A stretch of 64,000 nucleotides of DNA from Mycoemilia scoparia (GCA_027575805.1 JANBPU010000058.1:1-64000), one strand, 5' to 3'; positions 43,809 through 56,768 are shown, numbered from the stretch's first letter. Numbers and translations: made by a program. The notes: a model not told the origin generated them from the letters alone.

Positions 43809-44838
43809 TTTATATATTTATGTTCTTCTCTAGATTATGTTTGCCTTGAATCAATGTTTTAGTGTTTTATCACTGCAGTTTGGAGTATTGGCTGTGGTTT
43901 GGAGTAAAGGTTATGGAAATGTATAAGGAGAGACAAACAAGCTGTAAATTCAAAACTACAATTTCTTTAAACTATGCCAACGCTCTTGCTTTGTACTGAA
44001 GAAGCGATGGATATTAACAAGCAGGGGGTCGTATCACTGCCTTCCCTATCAATCAATCAGTAATTTAATCTAGGCTGTAGAGAGCTACTAGAGTGATCGA
44101 TCAATGATCAAATTATTTTGATGAATTTCAGGTCATTTCCAGCTGGCCAATGATATTGAATCGAAGTTTACTTACTGACTGTTGAGAGTAAAAATTTCAC
44201 AATAAGGAAGTTAGTTTGGCTCTGAAATCTCATGTAGTTGATTTAGTTATTTTTTCTATGGGGGTGGGAAATAGAGAAAGTTAAATCAAAAAAGTTGGTT
44301 TTGAACATCCTCCTGCCCTATTGACGAGTAGAAAGTACATCAGTTTGCAATTTATGTATTTTGTGTGTGTGTGTGTGTGTCTATACTCAGCAACCCTGTT
44401 AAAACACAGTAGTGGTCAAATACCAAAAACAGTTTTTGGATTCCTTCTTTGCTTATTACATTCTTTAGGTCATTTAATAATTTAGACCCCTTTTACCTTC
44501 TATTTGGCAATACTTTTCAATAAAGCCGCCAATACCCCCCAACCAAATCTTTTGTATATCTCAAAAAAAGGTCTGGTTTAGAGAAATATTTTTTCGAGCT
44601 TATTGTAAAGGTAAAGATTAGACCTAATCAATCTTGGTGCACAGATTGTGAGACTACTACTCGCTTCACCGTTCTCTCCTGCGATTCACAGGCAATCTAT
44701 GCCATCTAAGCACGTCAATTTGACAATTTACCCAATCCGAATTACAATCCACCTGTTATTGCGATTGTACTAAATGTATGCGTATATACATGTCTTTGTC
44801 TATTGATATATGTTATATAGTAAAAGAATATAAAGAAA
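43809..44838. other. Divergent promoter region, NDUFB4-like / eIF3m
   Basis: Divergent intergenic DNA of about 1 kb. It has a (TG)n tract near 44363-44380 and pyrimidine-rich stretches but no coding exon. It should carry both promoters. Confidence 0.5.
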
Positions 44839-46407
44839 ATGTCTAGCGCCATAATTACGGAGCCAAGAGACTTGGTAAACACATTGGACCAGCCCAGCAC
44901 TCGGGGCAGCACCGTGTTTATTGCGAATTTGCGGGATAATGTGAGTAAAAAACATAATAACTTTACATACTAGCTCTCTTATATGAGAGAGTGAGAGTGA
45001 GAGAGGGAGCCAATATTATTGTATATCTTGAATAGCAAATCCTAAAGTGTGCGTATATACTTTGTGATAACTAGGTTGCCAAGATTGCTGAATACCTGTC
45101 AAGAATCAACAACGATAAGGACATAAAGCTTGTCAAGGCAGTTAGAGAGGCTAAAACAGATAAACCAGAAGAGCTTATTGACATTATTGAAAAAGACTTG
45201 AGCATTCTGGTTAATGCCCCAGCCACCAGTAAGTAGCAAATGCCCGATCAATAAAGACATATATATTTTATTTTATCCTCATAGAAAGAATATCGATCTC
45301 TATTGGCATTACATGAGCTGTAGGCCAGATGATTCTTAAATCTACAACAAAAAACTAATGTTTGACTCTTGTGTGATAATCATAGACTATGAACAGGTAT
45401 ACAATCAGATATTTGCCGTGGCCTTCCAGCTTGAAAAGAGTGAACGCAGGACACAGCTTCTCAAGTCACTTGTCAATGACTTGGCAGCCAATGGCAGGAC
45501 CGAGATCTGCACATTGAGAGTTTTGAACAGCGTTTACAACCTTTTAACGCTACAGGAGGAGAAGGCTATCATTCCTTCCGCTTTTAAGGGCATAGTCGAG
45601 CTCGCTGCCAAAGTTCAATCCCTATCATCTATTGTTCCCTACATCAACAGGCTTCCCGCATTCTTCAATGACTGGGGCTTGGACAAGTCCGAAAAGAAGG
45701 CTATTCTCGAGCTAATTGAAATCAAGCTGCAAGAAGCCGACCTCGTTAATGAGGCATACCAGGTGCAGATCATCTACTTGATGGAAGCATCTGGTGACGA
45801 TAGCGACAGCGCTGTAAAGAACAAAGCTGTCAAGGTCATTGCCACATGGGCCAACACTGCCGGCTTGTACGACTTTGATGCCCTTACATCTCTTGCTCCA
45901 ATCCAGGCACTTGCAAGCCAGGGCCCCGGCTATGCCAATGTATACGAATTTTTCCAATACCTTCTAAGCGGATCATATAGCGATTGGGTTTCCAGCGCTT
46001 CTTCTAAGCATGCTGCCACCTTGGAACAGCTCAAGGTCGATAAGGAAACTATTGACTCCAAGATCCGGCTCTTGACCATCGCATCCCTCGGTGCCAAGAA
46101 CATCGGTCAGTCTATTCCATACAGCCATGTTGCCGAGGAGATCTCTATTGGTCAGGACGAGGTTGAGAGCTACATCATCGATGCTATCCAGGCTGGTCTC
46201 ATCCAAGCCCGCATGGACCAGCTCAACGAATCGGTCATCGTCACCCGTTCTACCTTCCGTGTCTTTGGCAAAGACCAGTGGCAGCTCCTTAACCAGACCC
46301 TAAAGGACTGGAGGCGCTCATTATCCGACCTGTTACCTGTTCTCAAAAACGCTAGACAGCAGGCCCTCCAAAACCAAAAGGTCAGTGCTGGTGACTCTCA
46401 ACAATAA
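44839..46407 (+). CDS. EIF3M: Eukaryotic translation initiation factor 3 subunit M
   Basis: PCI-domain subunit of eIF3, which organises the 43S pre-initiation complex in the cytoplasm. Three exons, 44839-44940, 45075-45228 and 45386-46407, give about 425 residues. The body is helical (FAVAFQLEKSERR, LRVLNSVYNLL). The C-terminal PCI region at about residues 230-370 includes IRLLTIASLGAKN, IPYSHVAEEISI, VESYIIDAIQAGLI and ARMDQLNESVIVTRSTFRVF, which match eIF3m. It ends with a Gln-rich tail. Start chosen: the first ATG, in context AAAATGTC, with exons 1-2 joining in phase 0. A competing acceptor in intron 2 leads to a stop and was rejected. Divergent from the NDUFB4-like gene. Confidence 0.92.
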
Positions 46408-48634
46408 TAAAATACTACAACGTATTAGTCGAATAGGTGGTTCTTTTTATATTTCTTTGTTATAGCTTTTTTGTGACTTGGTAGTGACTTTTAAATGCAT
46501 GAAGGGAAACCTTGTTACAATATCATTATCACTTTTATTAGTAAGCAGGCAATATACATTCCATTGACTCCCAATGTCAATTCTCCCCCCAAGGAGAAGT
46601 AGGGATGATCGAGTTGTTCAATGGTATCGTGGTAATTTGATCCAGCAAAGCAGCTCTCATCCAAGATCACTCTGAAATGGCTGCTGTTGCTCTTGTTCCC
46701 GATTTGCCATAACTCCAACATCACCCCCATGCATGTACCCGCAATTACTATATTAATATTATTCAGACTGCAAGCAATAGTTGGGTAGATTATAAATTAA
46801 ATGTGTTCTAGACTTAACGTGTGCTAATTCTATTACCACACATATATCTAGTCCACTAGAGATGACTTAGATAGCATGTATGACGTGTGTGGTCCACATG
46901 AAAATGTTATAAACAGCATTTGCCGAGCGACACATGGTCTTAAATATCAAAGCATGGCGATACATATGGTCCAACAAGATGCAGGTTGCTGAGTAACAAA
47001 TCAGTTGTGCCTCACACTGATGGATGTAACCAAGTACGGAGATCTCTGAGTGATTAAGCTTTCCGCTGCTACGCGTGTGGCAATAACTAACATGCCAAAC
47101 AATAGTGGCTTTTGCTGGTTGCTTGCTCTCTATGCCTGGGCTGTACACATGTCATGAGCCTGTGCCAAGCTGTGTGAAATATTGAGGCCTATGTGTGCGT
47201 GTGTGTGTGTGTGTGTGTATTGAAGAAAAGTTGAAGTCTGGTGTAAAGAGAAAAGGCAGGCAGGAAGAAAGTATAGAGACATACTCACATCAAGAAGACA
47301 TGAATGTGGTAGTATTTTCTTTAAAAAATACGTTTCTTTTTTCCTTGTTTCGCATTTTCTTTCCAAAACCCTACTGTGTGAGATTGATATTTGAATCAAC
47401 CAATTTCTTTGTTGTTGGAGACCAAAAAGCGTTTATTTAAACGGTCAAAAATCGTTTAAAGACTCTTGTGAATAGCAAAAATAATAGTAGTAGTAGTAAT
47501 AACAGCAGCGACATCAACAACCGCAGTCTCGTATAAGTAGGAATATTAGTTCCAAAGTCAGCAGCCCTAATCCTACTATTTGTAAATTCAGTACACTAAC
47601 AAAGAGTGTGCCTTCAGGACCAGACTAAAGGCCAAAATAGCTATAGCTACTCAGTAAGCATCTGTCTCTATCTCCCTGTGTGTGTGTGTGCATCTACCTT
47701 TTGCCACCATTTGCTAGTTGCTCCACAAAAACTCTATTAAATAAGCCCACAAACTGGTCATTTGAATAATTACAGGCCTGCCCTATTCTAACATTGTAAA
47801 GCTGGCGTTTGTAGTTTAAAAGGCAAGCCTTTGCTCTATTCATAAAAGAATCGAGTCCATCATAATACTGCTTCTCAATGCAACGCAAGGTTGACGCCTT
47901 TTTTTGATTCTAACTGTGACTCCACACCTGCGTTTTGTCTGCACCCAATAACTAGGTTAGAAAGAAACAGCCCTACCGCTCACGCCTGTGCATTAGTCCG
48001 AAATAGATACGTAGGCCACAATAAGGCTGCACATACACTGCATTCGAATATACTGGCACACAGATAACAAAGGCGCCCTCTCACAAAAACAAATTCGCCA
48101 CAGCACCAAGAGAACAATTATTTCATAGGAGTATATAAAGGGTCGATATCTAGCTCGCGTTTTAATCGTCAATCCGAACAACCCGATACTGGTATACACA
48201 TTGAGAAAGGGCTTGAAAAATTATAGAGGTAAGTACTAGCCAGATAGCGGTCTATGATCTCCCCTTTAAAGTATACAAATAGTTCCCTCTTCTTTTATAC
48301 TACTATTTATCTGTATACACCACCATACCTCCTTTCTCTGCTCCCTTGGCCCATCTTCTTGCCCCACCTGCTCTGTAATGCCTGGAGAGGCGGTGTAAGT
48401 AGTAACAAAATAGAAAGAGAGAGAGGGGAGGGGTAAGAAAGAGAGAGATAGATATTATGAACGATAGAAAAATGGAATGGTTAGTCTATTGGCATTGAGC
48501 TGGTATCTGCGGCGGCGATTGTCGTGGTAGTAGTAATAGTAATATCGATAGTAACGTCGATAGTAGTATTTGGCACTAGAGAGCGGACCCAGTGATTGCG
48601 TTGCAGATACAAGCCATTTTGACCTTTCCGTGCC

Positions 48635-48669
<35 letters not shown>

Positions 48670-50896
48670 TACATCGATCCAAACCATCCTGCTTTTCACG
48701 AAATGTCTCATATAAATTAAACTGACCAAGGTTTTGGAAACATCTCGTAGCTCACACTCCCTATCTTTGTGTTTAATTTTAGAAGGTTTTACCTACGCTC
48801 TCGAAAGGGAAACAGCAAGCCAGCATTACTACAAATTCCAAAGAGCACACCTGCTAGTTTTTCTACGGTCTCGGACTTTTAAACCTAGCATCCAGTAATT
48901 AAGCGACATAGTTGCAGTAAGTGGAGCAACAATGCAATAATATGACTTGGATTTCTTTGTCTGTCTGTCTGTCTGTCTGTGTATCTGAGTGAAGCGTTGA
49001 CGGATGTTAATGTGGTATCCTTGACTGTCCTCGCTCTCTCTCTCCTTGTGCGAGCGTGGGATGGAGAGAGACAGGTTTATCCAGGGTCTTGTTCTTTTCT
49101 CTCCCAATCCACCAAGACATCTTTCCATTGGCTCTTTCTCCAACACACAGCTTAAATTTCTTTTGGCATGAAACTGCGAAAGAAACATTTGACTGCAAGC
49201 TGTCTGTACTGAAACCCCCTCTCCCCCCATGGAGAGGAGATATTCTGTATACACATGTGTGCATGAGAGAGGTGGAGGAAAGAGGGATGGTCTCTATGTA
49301 TAAAATTCTCCTTGGCCAAGCCTTACATCTAGCTACCTATATAACTATATGTGTATATGTATATCATTGTAATTGTAGGGTATTAACGTGTTCAATCTCA
49401 TTAGCAGCCAAGAGGATATAGAGACCAGGAACATAAACCGCAAAAGGCACGAGAGCTATTAATACATTAACCACTAATAATTCAACCAGGCTCGTGAACC
49501 TCTCTCCATCATCTCTTATTCACTCTCCGCCAAACCTCCCTGGCTTGTTTGAGAAGGTAAGTAAAAACAGTAGATTCTACAACACCTTTTCTCTATGCGT
49601 ATTGGCTCCAATGCCGATGTCCAGCAGCAGAGGCGCTATTCCCCTATCATCACATCCAAAACTGATGCGGGACGAAAAGAACATACGTGTGCGTGTGTGT
49701 TGTGCAAGCTGCACTGAAGGAGATGAATGTGTGGCAGACTCAGGAGGAGCTTGTGTGTGTATATGTGGGTTTGTCTGTGTGGAAAAAATCCCACACAAAG
49801 ACTGGAACATCCTGTGACTTAGTATGACCACCACAGTATCAGCGTCTCCAATGGGAAAGTTGGAATCAGTATATGACTCCAACTCCTCCCAGCCCCCTGG
49901 TCTGATTTCTTCAAGTGCTTTGTCACTCTTTATTGCTTTTTCCCTGGACGTCATCATCTCTCATTGACTTTAATACTCACTATTTATTAAACTCTCTTTC
50001 ATTTGTAGTAGTCAATTTAGAAGCTAGCGAAAACCTGTTGTCACTGACCACCACGTCACGTGTGTGTGTGTGTGTGTGTCTTTTTCAGCCACAGACCAAG
50101 CCAAGTGCTCTCTATATTTTCCACAGTACAAAGACAAGACAAGGTAGAAGAATAAGCACAAGGGCTTTTGAACTCAAGTGTGTCACTTTGATTGTTCGTA
50201 GGTGAGTTTGTTACATTGTTTGTTTGTTTATAACCTAATCGCCGATGCCCATCTCTCTCGCATTCTCTGCATATGTTTGCTACCCCACTTTTCTCACTTC
50301 CAGCCTTTTGGAGCTACATATGTCTTTTATTCTTTACACCATCCTTCGCTTTTACCCCACTTCCCTTTCACGTGCAAGGAGCTAATCCACCTTCTCTTTT
50401 AACCTTTGAGTTGCATACATACATTATTTCAAGAGGCAGGCTCTCAAGCCTGTGCATGTCTCTGGCTTAGTCAAACCATGTCATAAAGGGCAGCGCCTTC
50501 TTTGATAATTTTTAGCTCTCTCTCTCTCTCCTCCTCCCACTCCCCTACACTCTGCCTGTGTTTCTGTCCTTTTCTGCTAAGCCATGCCTATTATCACACG
50601 CTTCAAGCTACTACTACTTTGTAAACTCGGTCATGAGCCTAGTCATGACTGTTTTCCGAGCAACAAGCATTATAAGAGGGCTGTCGTGACACTGTCTCCT
50701 TAGATCTCATAGATCTCCTATGATCTAGAGTCTTCATCCCATCACTATTCATATCTAAACTTTTTTTCAGGCCTAGAGAGGACAATAGACCAACCAAAAC
50801 CTGTTTTTTGCATCTATAGAATCATACTAGAATAATAGAGCTCGAGTACACAACACCTCATCAGTTCGTAAGTACGCATATACATATAGGAAAATA
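46408..50896. other. Long upstream region of the homeobox gene; probable spliced leader
   Basis: About 4.5 kb with many microsatellites: (GT)n at about 47196-47218, (ATT)n at 48635-48668, (CTGT)n at 48957-48979, (GT)n at 50058-50078. A TATA box at 48132 followed by AGAG/GTAAGTAC at about 48229, and TTTTTTTCAG at about 50770, suggest 5' UTR exons and introns leading to the ATG at 50897. On the minus strand, 47694-47888 could be an orphan exon. No other coding sequence is supported. Confidence 0.45.
48132..48140 (+). promoter_or_regulatory. Candidate TATA box of the homeobox transcription unit
   Basis: TATATAAAG, followed about 90 bases later by a GTAAGTAC donor. If this is the promoter, the leader would span 2.7 kb with at least one intron. 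Inference only. Confidence 0.35.
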
Positions 50897-53800
50897 ATGT
50901 CATCGTCGATGAAGTCTGACTGGTTTGACGCCGAGATGCCCGAAGACGACTTTTTGTTCGGATTCCCAATGACTTCATTAGAAAACACCTTTTCAGCAAA
51001 CAACGAAGGGGCCAAGAATGAGAGCAGCGACAATAACGGTAGCAGTAACACAAATCACCACCACCACCATCATCATCATTCAGCCAACCCAACAGGGGGA
51101 GTAGGAGCTGACACATTGGACAACAGCGATAGCATAGATTTCAACGCTTTCAATGACATGTACAACATAAACCCATTTGAGACCACTGATATTACTTCCA
51201 ACAACACTATTAGTAATGGTAGTGGTAGTAGAGATACAAAACACAGTCCCAACACGAATCTGTCTAACATGATATTGCCGCCTTTCAGTGTCAAGTCCAA
51301 AAAAGCACAGGGTTCTCAGGATGAGAATTCACTTTCGAATGTTAAACAAGAGGGTGGCGAGAACAACAACGAGACCATGCCCTGCGAAGAAACAAGTAAC
51401 AATGGCCGTAGTGGTGGGAATGTTAGAAGTCGCAGCTTTACAGGAAGTATGGGGTCTCAAGTCGGCTCCAGGCCAACTGAAACAAACATCCCGACAGTTT
51501 TACCGATGAAACGAGCAGCCACAGATATTTCTAACAACAATAGAGACCACAGTAGAACACTGGAAATGCCGGCTGATTATGGTCATGAGAGCGATAGCGA
51601 TTGTTCTGGCCAAATAATAAAGGGCAAGTCGTCAGGAACCGATTGTGAAACGCCAGATACATCAGATACAAGCTATACATCCTCGATGTTTTCATCTCAT
51701 AGTGGGAGCGGCGATAATGGCTACCTAAACGGCGGATGTCCGCCTATCAAAAAGCGCAAACGCCTGAGCCCTGATCAAACGCAAACCCTGATCCAGCTCT
51801 TTGAGCAAGTTCCAAAACCATGCTCAGAGCTACGCGTTAGACTAGGAAAACAGCTGGGCATGACGGCTCGAGAGGTCCAAGTATGGTTTCAGAATCGTCG
51901 AGCCAAATTGAAACGTGAAACAAGAGTCACGCCGTTTCCCACCATGGGATATTCGAGTGAGCAGATCAATGTTCATAGCCAGCAGTCTTTGGCACCTCAG
52001 TCCTTTGGCTTTCGACCTAAACACTTGCACCAACAGTCACAGCACAACCCACTTTCGAGATTTAGCGGCGGTACTGGGTTCTTGGGCGCTGGGATGGTAG
52101 GCCCTATGCTTCTTGATGGCAATGGTGGCCCTGGTTCTAGTAGTGGCCCCAAGCAGGCCAGCGTCCTAGGTCCACGCTATGGGACAACGCCTCAATCAAT
52201 GATGTTCAATGAGCAAGGCATTGGTTCTCCAAGCTACCTCATGAACGGCAATACTCCGTCAGGCGAGTCAGCCAGGAGTAGCAGCTTATCCGGGTTTTCG
52301 CCAACCACCAACAGAAACAATGGGATGACGGTCAATGGCACTAATAACAGTGCCACCGGCACAAACGGTGTTACTCATGGTTTGGGCAATATAGGCCACA
52401 TGGGTAACAGCATGTTCTCAAACCAAAGTAATATGTCCCAATACCCGGGGCTGCAAGACCCATTCTATTCAAATGCTTCGGCAAACGGAATTACAGCACA
52501 TGGCCCAGGAAATCCCATGGCAGCAGCAGGTGGAGGAGGAGGAGGAGGAGGACCCGGAATGAGTACATCTTCTGCATTAAGCCCTCCTGCCAACTTGATG
52601 AATGGTGGTGGTAGTGGTGGCGGTAGAGCACCGATTGGAGGAGGAAGCGGCGGCGGCGGCGGCGGTTGGTTGGGAATAAAGAGACCCAATGGCTCAAACT
52701 ATTCACTAATTTCTACTGATGGTCGTGTACCAGGCACATCGTCGTCCGTTGCAATGCCCAACTGTCTGCAGCCAAGCTCTAGACAAATGTCCTCTGTATC
52801 ATCAGGACCAGCGATGTCGGTTGATAGAGAAGGTAACAATGGGATGCCTATGAGGCCAGATCAGCCATTCTCGTCCCGTCTAGATTATATCGACGCCTTT
52901 GGCCGTGCCGGAATAAACATCACTCGTCCGCCATTCAGTAACAACTTTATGACAACATCCGTATTGCCCACGATTCCATCCAGTGGAGGCAGACAGTTTA
53001 ACAATGATGGCAACGGCAATAATAACCATAGTAGTAGCAGTAGTGGTAGTGGTGGTGGTGGGTTGGTTGCTCCAAAAGATTATAGCAGTTACAAGGATTT
53101 GGCTTTCCTTTATAATAACACCGACGATAAAGGCGAAAGTTCTGGAATTCCATCAGAGGAAATCCTCCAAGCCAGACAAAAAAATTTCAATCATATGGCC
53201 TTTATTGGTGGTGGTGGTGGTGGTGGTGGTGCTCCAAACGGATATAACCATAATGGTAGGGGCAATATGATGGGCAGAACACTGTCTGGCATCGAGCTTG
53301 GAGGGCTTAACAGTGATGCGATGATGAGAGCTTCAATGGACGAAAACGATAGACTGAAACTCTTCCAAATGAAACTTCAATCGGCACAACAAAACAACAA
53401 GCGTGCTACATTCGTTGGCTTCGCTGGCCACAACAAGTCGCATTCCATTTCCCAAATCCCCATATCTCCGATACAAAACGAGCCATCACAAGGATCAAAC
53501 GCTGATGGTGCTGCATCGGCAAAATGTGCTGAAAAGAAAAATATTGATTTCAGTGGGTTACTTGATAATCCCAGTATCAACTCCAAGTCTAATACGCCAA
53601 CAACCAGCAGCACTGCCAATTGTCTTAATAATAACAAAGACGATGATTACTGTGGCGGTAAAAATTCAAAGGATGATTTCTTCAAGACCCTGATGTCGTT
53701 AAGCCAAAACCCGGATAATAACGCCTTCAGCGACATTCTTTCTAACTCGTCTAAAGGTTATTCAGAATGGCTTGATTTGGAGTTCCGTAAAAACGAGAGC

Positions 53801-54011
53801 AGCAGCAGCAGCAGCAGCGGTGGTGGTGGTGGTATTGGAACAAATACCATAGCAGCGGAGTCAGGTACACCCGAATCTATCAGCCCAGACAACCAATCTC
53901 CACGAAAAGATTCTTTGTCTTTGTCGATGTTGGGGTTCAATGACGAGAATGATAACGATAACACAAATATAGACATTTCAAAGTCGTCATCTGCCCAAAA
54001 GTCATCAAGTG

Positions 54012-54042
<31 letters not shown>

Positions 54043-54964
54043 CAACAGCTACCAAGGCGACTCCAAAGAGTGTGGACAAACATCAAATAGCAATAGCACG
54101 ACTCCAGATATGGCACGCAATAAGGACTCCTCATACCGCCGAGATTCAAAGGCACTTGACACCCCATCACCAATCAGATCACAAGGGTGTCTCCGCCAAC
54201 TAGAAAGAAACTCTATTAGTCTTGGTGGTACCAAAGATAATAGCCATACTAATGGCGAGAGTTGTGCTAGTGCATCGGATCATATTACTACTGCTACTAA
54301 TACTACCGCTAAAACAAGCCAAGAGCAACTAATCTCGTCGCTTTCATTAGACACGACGACAAACTCACTATTCAGCTCAGAAGAATTGATGATTCAATTG
54401 AATAGTAGCAACAGCAAAGGCCTAGAAAATAATACTTCAAACGGACTTGACATACTATTACAACTAAGTAATAATAACAATGTTGGTAGCGGACAAAACA
54501 ATCCAGTAGATGATGGTGATGATGATGATGATATAAAGAATGCTTTTGAAGTGGTTGGTAACAATAACAACGATGAGGACAAGAAGAATCATCATCATCA
54601 TCATCAGCATCTTGACAATTTTGTACATATCAAGGATGAAAAGTATGCAACTAGCAGTGATAAAGGGTCGTTCAAAAGTTTATCGCCAAACCTTCATGAC
54701 AATTCCGAAAGGTCGTTGAAGAATCCAAAGAACATCAAGCAGGAGAAAGATGATGATGCTAATAAGCGAAATGATGTCAATAGTAGTTGGTATGGATCCA
54801 AGTCGAAATCTAGTGCCAGCCATGACCATGATGATAACAACGACAACCAGCAAGATCCAGAAGACTGTAATGATGAAAACATTTTGGCGGCGTTTTCAAA
54901 CAACTCTTTACAGGACTTGTTTCATTTGAATACTTCTGATATCCTTTCATTCAACGATAACTAA
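50897..54964 (+). CDS. Homeodomain transcription factor, 1355 residues
   Basis: Sequence-specific nuclear regulator. A canonical homeodomain lies at about residues 285-345: KKRKRLSPDQTQTLIQLFEQ, LGKQLGMTAREVQ and WFQNRRAKLKRE. No three-residue (TALE) insertion is seen. The N-terminus (FDAEMPEDDFLFGFPMTSL) and C-terminus (NSLQDLFHLNTSDILSF) are acidic/aromatic and look like activation regions. Most of the rest is low complexity: poly-His, poly-Gly, poly-Ser, poly-Thr and Asn runs. Three SUMO-consensus motifs are visible: VKQE around K150, IKDE around K1246 and IKQE around K1281. One uninterrupted exon. The homeodomain family is clear but the specific orthologue is not. A long upstream region suggests complex regulation. 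Confidence 0.88.
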
Positions 54965-55624
54965 TCAAGTAACTGAATAGCTCTCATCATCATCTTTATC
55001 CTTGTTCATTCTCCTCTCTCTTCATTAAGTTATAATATATTACCTTGTGCTTCCCTGCCCTGCCCTGCCCTGCCCTGTAATTTGCCTTTGCCCTGCATAT
55101 GTTCCCTTAACTACTTACTTGTTCCTTAATCGTACCTATATCTTATTTTTATTTGTATATGCACATACTTTTTTCATATAAATTTATTTTTTACATATAC
55201 TCATATATTCATGCTTAAACTTATTCATATACCTATTTGTTCTCGCAACATTGTTCATATAAATTCCCCCCTCCCCTCCCCCTTCTTTCTCTTTTTTAAA
55301 TATACTATGTATTCACAATAAACCTTTTTTGAAATAATTCTCTAAAGAATAGCATTGAATTTTTTAAATCAAGTAATAGCAAGTGAAACAAACTCTTGAA
55401 TAATAACAGTAATAATACCAAAAAAGTAAATAATTTATTTATCTTTTACAGGGAGGGTAACCTTGATGATTAATTTTTGACCTAGCTTTTTGTCTACATT
55501 TTTGTGGTTATTCCAAAACTCTATAAGGTTGGTTTATATATATATGATATATATATACGTATATGGATTTATACAAAAATTTATTTGGGGTTATAAGTAT
55601 GTGTAATGGATAGTTAATCGAAAG

Positions 55625-55655
<31 letters not shown>

Positions 55656-55701
55656 TCAATGAAGAAAATGATGAAGACAAAAGAAGTGGACAAGTTCTTA
55701 T
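54965..55701. other. Convergent intergenic region, AT-rich with short repeats
   Basis: 3' flank of the homeobox gene and of the small secreted-protein gene. It has a (CCCTG)n run of about five units at 55052-55078, AATAAA at 55316, (AT)n tracts near 55537-55560 and 55625-55642, and (GA)n after the latter. No coding exon. Confidence 0.55.
55052..55078. repeat. (CCCTG)n pentanucleotide repeat
   Basis: About five tandem copies of the 5-base unit, roughly 90-115 bases beyond the homeobox stop codon, so inside its likely 3' UTR. Confidence 0.9.
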
Positions 55702-55995
55702 TTATTGACCACCATTATTTTTATCAATACCTATTCTGTTGGTACCCATGCCGTGATGACCAAGAGGTGGAGGCACGGCGTAGACAAGAGGATGTTCTTG
55801 GATGAACTTGTTAAGGTCGAATCCAGGTGTATTGACGACTTTCGAAAGCTGCTCCAGGAACTGAAAGTTTTGATCAATCGACCAGTCTACGTTATCGAAA
55901 GTGCCACGCTTGACACGGAGTGCTGTTGTGGACGAGACCGTGGTGGATAGAAGGGCGATGAGGCCGACAAGAAGAAGCTTGATACCGAATTTCAT
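55702..55995 (-). CDS. Small secreted protein with a Lys-Arg processing site
   Basis: 97 residues with no recognised family. Residues 1-25 form a classic signal peptide (MKFGIKLLLVGLIALLSTTV then SSTTA). A Lys-Arg pair at 29-30 would let a Kex2-type protease release a mature chain starting GTFDNVDWS. The mature part is about 67 residues with no cysteine; it ends in a Gly/His/Asn-rich segment. A TATA box lies about 130 bases upstream on the same strand and the start is the first ATG. The role is unknown; a secreted peptide, cell-wall protein or effector-like product is possible. Confidence 0.7.
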   Translation of the reverse strand: MKFGIKLLLVGLIALLSTTVSSTTALRVKRGTFDNVDWSIDQNFQFLEQLSKVVNTPGFDLNKFIQEHPLVYAVPPPLGHHGMGTNRIGIDKNNGGQ

Positions 55996-56121
55996 TTTAC
56001 GACCTGGTCTGTGTAGTATGCCGATTATGAAGAAACAAAGATGCGAGAAGACAAAATGTTTTGGAGGAAAATGTTAGATGGGAGTGATGAGAGTGGAAAT
56101 TTAGAGACGGCAGGTGAAGTA

Positions 56122-56130
56122 CTTTATATG
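56122..56130 (-). promoter_or_regulatory. TATA box of the small secreted-protein gene
   Basis: Reads CATATAAAGT on the minus strand, about 130 bases before the ATG, a plausible distance for TATA plus leader. Confidence 0.55.
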
Positions 56131-56713
56131 CACGTTTCCGGCCCCCAGTTATAGACCATGGCATGTTTCCCCTTTTTAAATGAAATGAAGTGAAATGGTC
56201 ATGTGTATATGGGGGAGGTTAATCGGTTTGGTGGTGACCTGAAATGAAACGCGTACAGATTATCGAGTACACACAGTTAGCCAGTCATGGTTATGGTCAC
56301 AAAAGCAAATCTCTATGGAAGAAGGGTAAAAGGACAACAACCACCTAATGCAATGTGTAAAATCCTATGCAAACCCAAGCCAATCTCTCTGGACAAATTT
56401 GGTCTAGAAATAATAAAAGCTTGTTTTATTAATTATTTATGCATGGAGTTAGTTGGAAACAGACTTTGTGACACATGTCAGCAGTGTATGCTGGCATTGT
56501 CAAATAGGGCTAATGTATGAGCATATTTGAACCCATTCTTTCTATATTTATTTATAGCCCTCTCTACTAGTTAAATCAGGTTTCTCCCTCGGCTCTGTAT
56601 ACTGTGAAAAAGTAGGTTGATAATTGTATGGTATAGAATCTCTCCTTTTGTTTGTGCAAAGAGTTAAAGACCTTTAGATTTGTAATACCTTTACTACAAA
56701 GATATGATTAATG

Positions 56714-56768
56714 TATATGAGTAATAATAGCTTTTGAAGTGTACATCCTTTTGGAGGCCAATGGTGTA
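56714..56768. mobile_element. M1-family element, partial
   Basis: GTATATGAGTAATAATAGCT then TTTGAAGTGTACATCC and TTTTGGAGGCCAATGG. It shares the CTTTTGG...GCCAATG interior with the M1 copy near 59.5 kb. A possible distant right end (CACCTTCAAAGG near 56910, or TTACCCATA near 56950) is unclear. Confidence 0.4.

Noticed and set aside
45229..45310. Alternative acceptor (CCTCATAG) in the second eIF3m intron
   Set aside because: It keeps phase but runs into a TGA within about 11 codons. The acceptor at 45385 gives the conserved protein.
56287..56520. 77-codon plus-strand ATG frame upstream of SMP3
   Set aside because: There is no recognisable content, no leader or TATA in front of it, and it sits in the promoter region of the divergent secreted gene. 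Possible but unsupported.
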